In this document: piece by piece, positions 5,974 through 7,578 of the stretch | How positions within the stretch are numbered: position 1 is the first letter of the stretch | Layout: each line of letters begins with the position of its first letter | Made by a program: the position numbers and the translations under genes | Notes under the pieces: generated by a model | The model's database searches: none | Seen by the model: only the letters and a program-made list of their open reading frames with translations | What the model was told of the DNA's origin: nothing | Assembly (NCBI GenBank): GCA_021825225.1 | Contig: JAKAIH010000121.1 | Span: forward strand, 1 to 7,578 | Length of the DNA stretch: 7,578 nt | Direction: 5' to 3' | DNA from: Pseudomonadota bacterium | Lineage (GTDB): Bacteria > Pseudomonadota > Gammaproteobacteria > Burkholderiales > SG8-39

Positions 5974-7578
5974 ATGTCTGCCACCGCCACCAAGGAAACG
6001 CTCGGCTTCCAGGCCGAAGTCAAGCAGCTGCTGCAACTGATGATCCACTCCTTGTACAGCAACAAGGAGATTTTTCTGCGCGAATTGATATCCAACGCTT
6101 CCGATGCCGCCGACAAGTTGCGCTTCGAGGCGCTGTCGGATGCCTCGCTCTACGGCAGCGACGCGGACCTGAAGATACGCATCAGCTTCGACAAGGAGGC
6201 GCGCACGCTGACGGTGTCCGACAACGGCATCGGCATGTCGCGCGAAGAGGTGGTCGCCAATATCGGCACCATCGCCAAGTCGGGCACGCGCGAATTCTTC
6301 CAGGCGCTCACCGGCGACCAGGCCAAGGATGCGCACCTGATCGGCCAGTTCGGCGTCGGTTTCTACTCCTCTTTCATTGTCGCCGACCGCGTAAGCCTGG
6401 TGACCCGGCGCGCGGGCGCAGCCGCCAGCGAGGCGGTGCGCTGGGAATCCGACGGCGGCGGCGAATACAGCATCGAAGCGGTGGAGAAAGCCGAACGCGG
6501 GACCGAAGTGACCCTGCACCTGCGCGAGGGCGAGGACGAGCTGCTCGACGATTTCCGCCTGCGCACGCTGATCCGCAAGTATTCCGACCATATCGCGATC
6601 CCGATCCGCATGGAAAAACGCGTCTGGGACGAGGAAAAGAAAGCCTATAAGCAGACCGGCGAGGACGAGACCGTCAACCAGGCGAGTGCGCTATGGGCGC
6701 GTTCCAAATCCGAGATCAGCGAGGAGCAGTACCAGGAGTTCTACAAGCATGTCGCGCACGATTTCGAGCCGCCGCTCGCCTGGACCCACAACCGGGTCGA
6801 GGGCCGGCAGGAGTATACGCAGCTCCTGTACCTGCCTGCGCATGCGCCTTTCGACCTGTGGGACCGCACCCACCGCCACGGCGTCAAGCTCTACGTGCGC
6901 CGCGTGTTCATCATGGACGATGCGGAGCAGCTGCTGCCGGTCTACCTGCGCTTCGTGCGCGGGGTGGTCGACTCGAGCGATCTGCCGCTCAACGTGTCGC
7001 GCGAAATCCTGCAGCAGAGCAAGGATATCGAGGCGATCCGCTCCGGCTGCACCAAGCGTGTGCTCGCGCTGTTGGAAGACCTTGCGCAAAACCAGAAGGA
7101 CAAATACGCCGGCTTCTGGAAGGAATTCGGCCTGGTGCTGAAGGAAGGCGTGGGCGAGGACCACGCGAACAAGGAAAAAATCGCCGCGCTGCTGCGCTTT
7201 GCCAGCACCCATGCGGACAACGAGGACCAAAGCGTTTCCCTGGCCGATTACATCGCGCGCATGAAGCCGGAGCAGGAAAAGATCTATTACGTTACAGCGG
7301 AATCCTTTCTCGCCGCCAAGAACAGCCCGCATCTGGAGGTGTTCCGCAAGAAGGGCATCGAAGTGCTGCTGCTGTCGGAGCGCGTGGACGAATGGCTGGT
7401 GTCGAACCTGAGCGAATTCGAAGGCAAGGCGCTCACCTCGGTCGCCCGCGGCGACCTGGACCTGGGCAAGCTCGAGGACGAGACGGAGAAGAAGGAACAG
7501 GAAAAGCAGGCCGGCGAATACAAGGAACTGACCGACAAGATCAAGGGCGCGCTGGGCGAGCAGGTGAAGGAAGTGCGC
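5974..7578 (+). CDS. htpG: Molecular chaperone HtpG (bacterial Hsp90), partial at right edge
   Basis: HtpG is a cytoplasmic, ATP-driven dimeric chaperone that remodels client proteins together with the DnaK system. The first 535 residues are present and the frame is open to the last base; the usual length is about 620-640, so most of the C-terminal dimerisation domain is missing. The GHKL ATPase domain (residues 1 to about 220) shows ELISNASDA with the catalytic Glu37 and nucleotide-binding Asn41, DNGIGM (83-88), and the lid and glycine motif [12 protein letters not shown] (123-134). The middle domain contains [10 protein letters not shown], with Arg343 as the conserved arginine that contacts the ATP phosphate. 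The charged stretch [12 protein letters not shown] lies near the middle/C-terminal boundary. The ATG at 5974 is preceded by GGAGAA (5965-5970) at suitable spacing. No frameshift or missing key residue was seen. It is expected to be transcribed from the sigma-32 promoter just upstream. Confidence 0.98.
   Translation, partial: MSATATKETLGFQAEVKQLLQLMIHSLYSNKEIFLRELISNASDAADKLRFEALSDASLYGSDADLKIRISFDKEARTLTVSDNGIGMSREEVVANIGTIAKSGTREFFQALTGDQAKDAHLIGQFGVGFYSSFIVADRVSLVTRRAGAAASEAVRWESDGGGEYSIEAVEKAERGTEVTLHLREGEDELLDDFRLRTLIRKYSDHIAIPIRMEKRVWDEEKKAYKQTGEDETVNQASALWARSKSEISEEQYQEFYKHVAHDFEPPLAWTHNRVEGRQEYTQLLYLPAHAPFDLWDRTHRHGVKLYVRRVFIMDDAEQLLPVYLRFVRGVVDSSDLPLNVSREILQQSKDIEAIRSGCTKRVLALLEDLAQNQKDKYAGFWKEFGLVLKEGVGEDHANKEKIAALLRFASTHADNEDQSVSLADYIARMKPEQEKIYYVTAESFLAAKNSPHLEVFRKKGIEVLLLSERVDEWLVSNLSEFEGKALTSVARGDLDLGKLEDETEKKEQEKQAGEYKELTDKIKGALGEQVKEVR

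Noticed and set aside
4822..6591. A 589-codon open frame on the - strand spanning azlD, part of azlC and antisense htpG.
   Set aside because: Only the last 108 codons are real (azlD). The rest overlaps azlC in another frame and is antisense to htpG; it lacks family features, and azlD has its own start and ribosome-binding site.

Overview
The window is a GC-rich, gene-dense stretch of bacterial chromosome that looks like a betaproteobacterium, possibly Nitrosomonadales or Rhodocyclales. That placement is inferred from protein style, mainly a GreB that begins MSKAF and has an acidic N-terminal extension, plus codon use; there is no rRNA or other direct marker. I see no tRNA, rRNA, CRISPR array, insertion sequence, phage gene or integration scar. 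Base composition looks even throughout, and every stretch longer than about 140 bases is coding.

Layout from left to right: (1) the C-terminal half of an MFS transporter on the + strand, cut by the left edge. (2) Convergent to it, with 12 bases between, a 229-residue membrane-anchored ankyrin-repeat protein on the - strand. (3) A 131-base divergent promoter region. (4) greB on the + strand, a transcript-cleavage factor with a TTG start. (5) Convergent to greB, with 6 bases between, a - strand cluster read in the order azlC, azlD, M16 metalloprotease. azlC and azlD overlap by 4 bases; azlD and the protease gene are 55 bases apart. (6) A 136-base divergent region carrying a good sigma-32 heat-shock promoter. 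(7) htpG (bacterial Hsp90) on the + strand, cut by the right edge after 535 residues.

Functionally this is a set of mostly independent housekeeping units. AzlC and AzlD should form a two-subunit branched-chain amino acid exporter. The downstream protease is a secreted two-domain pitrilysin-type enzyme with an intact zinc site in its N-terminal half and the conserved Arg/Tyr pair in its C-terminal half. It may share the azlCD transcript, but nothing in the sequence ties its function to export. HtpG is predicted to be heat inducible. The least understood gene is the ankyrin-repeat membrane protein.

I did not find a convincing new multi-gene system. The items most worth a second look are the ankyrin membrane protein, the azlCD-protease arrangement, the sigma-32 promoter placed close to the uncertain azlC start, and the compact divergent promoter region before greB.
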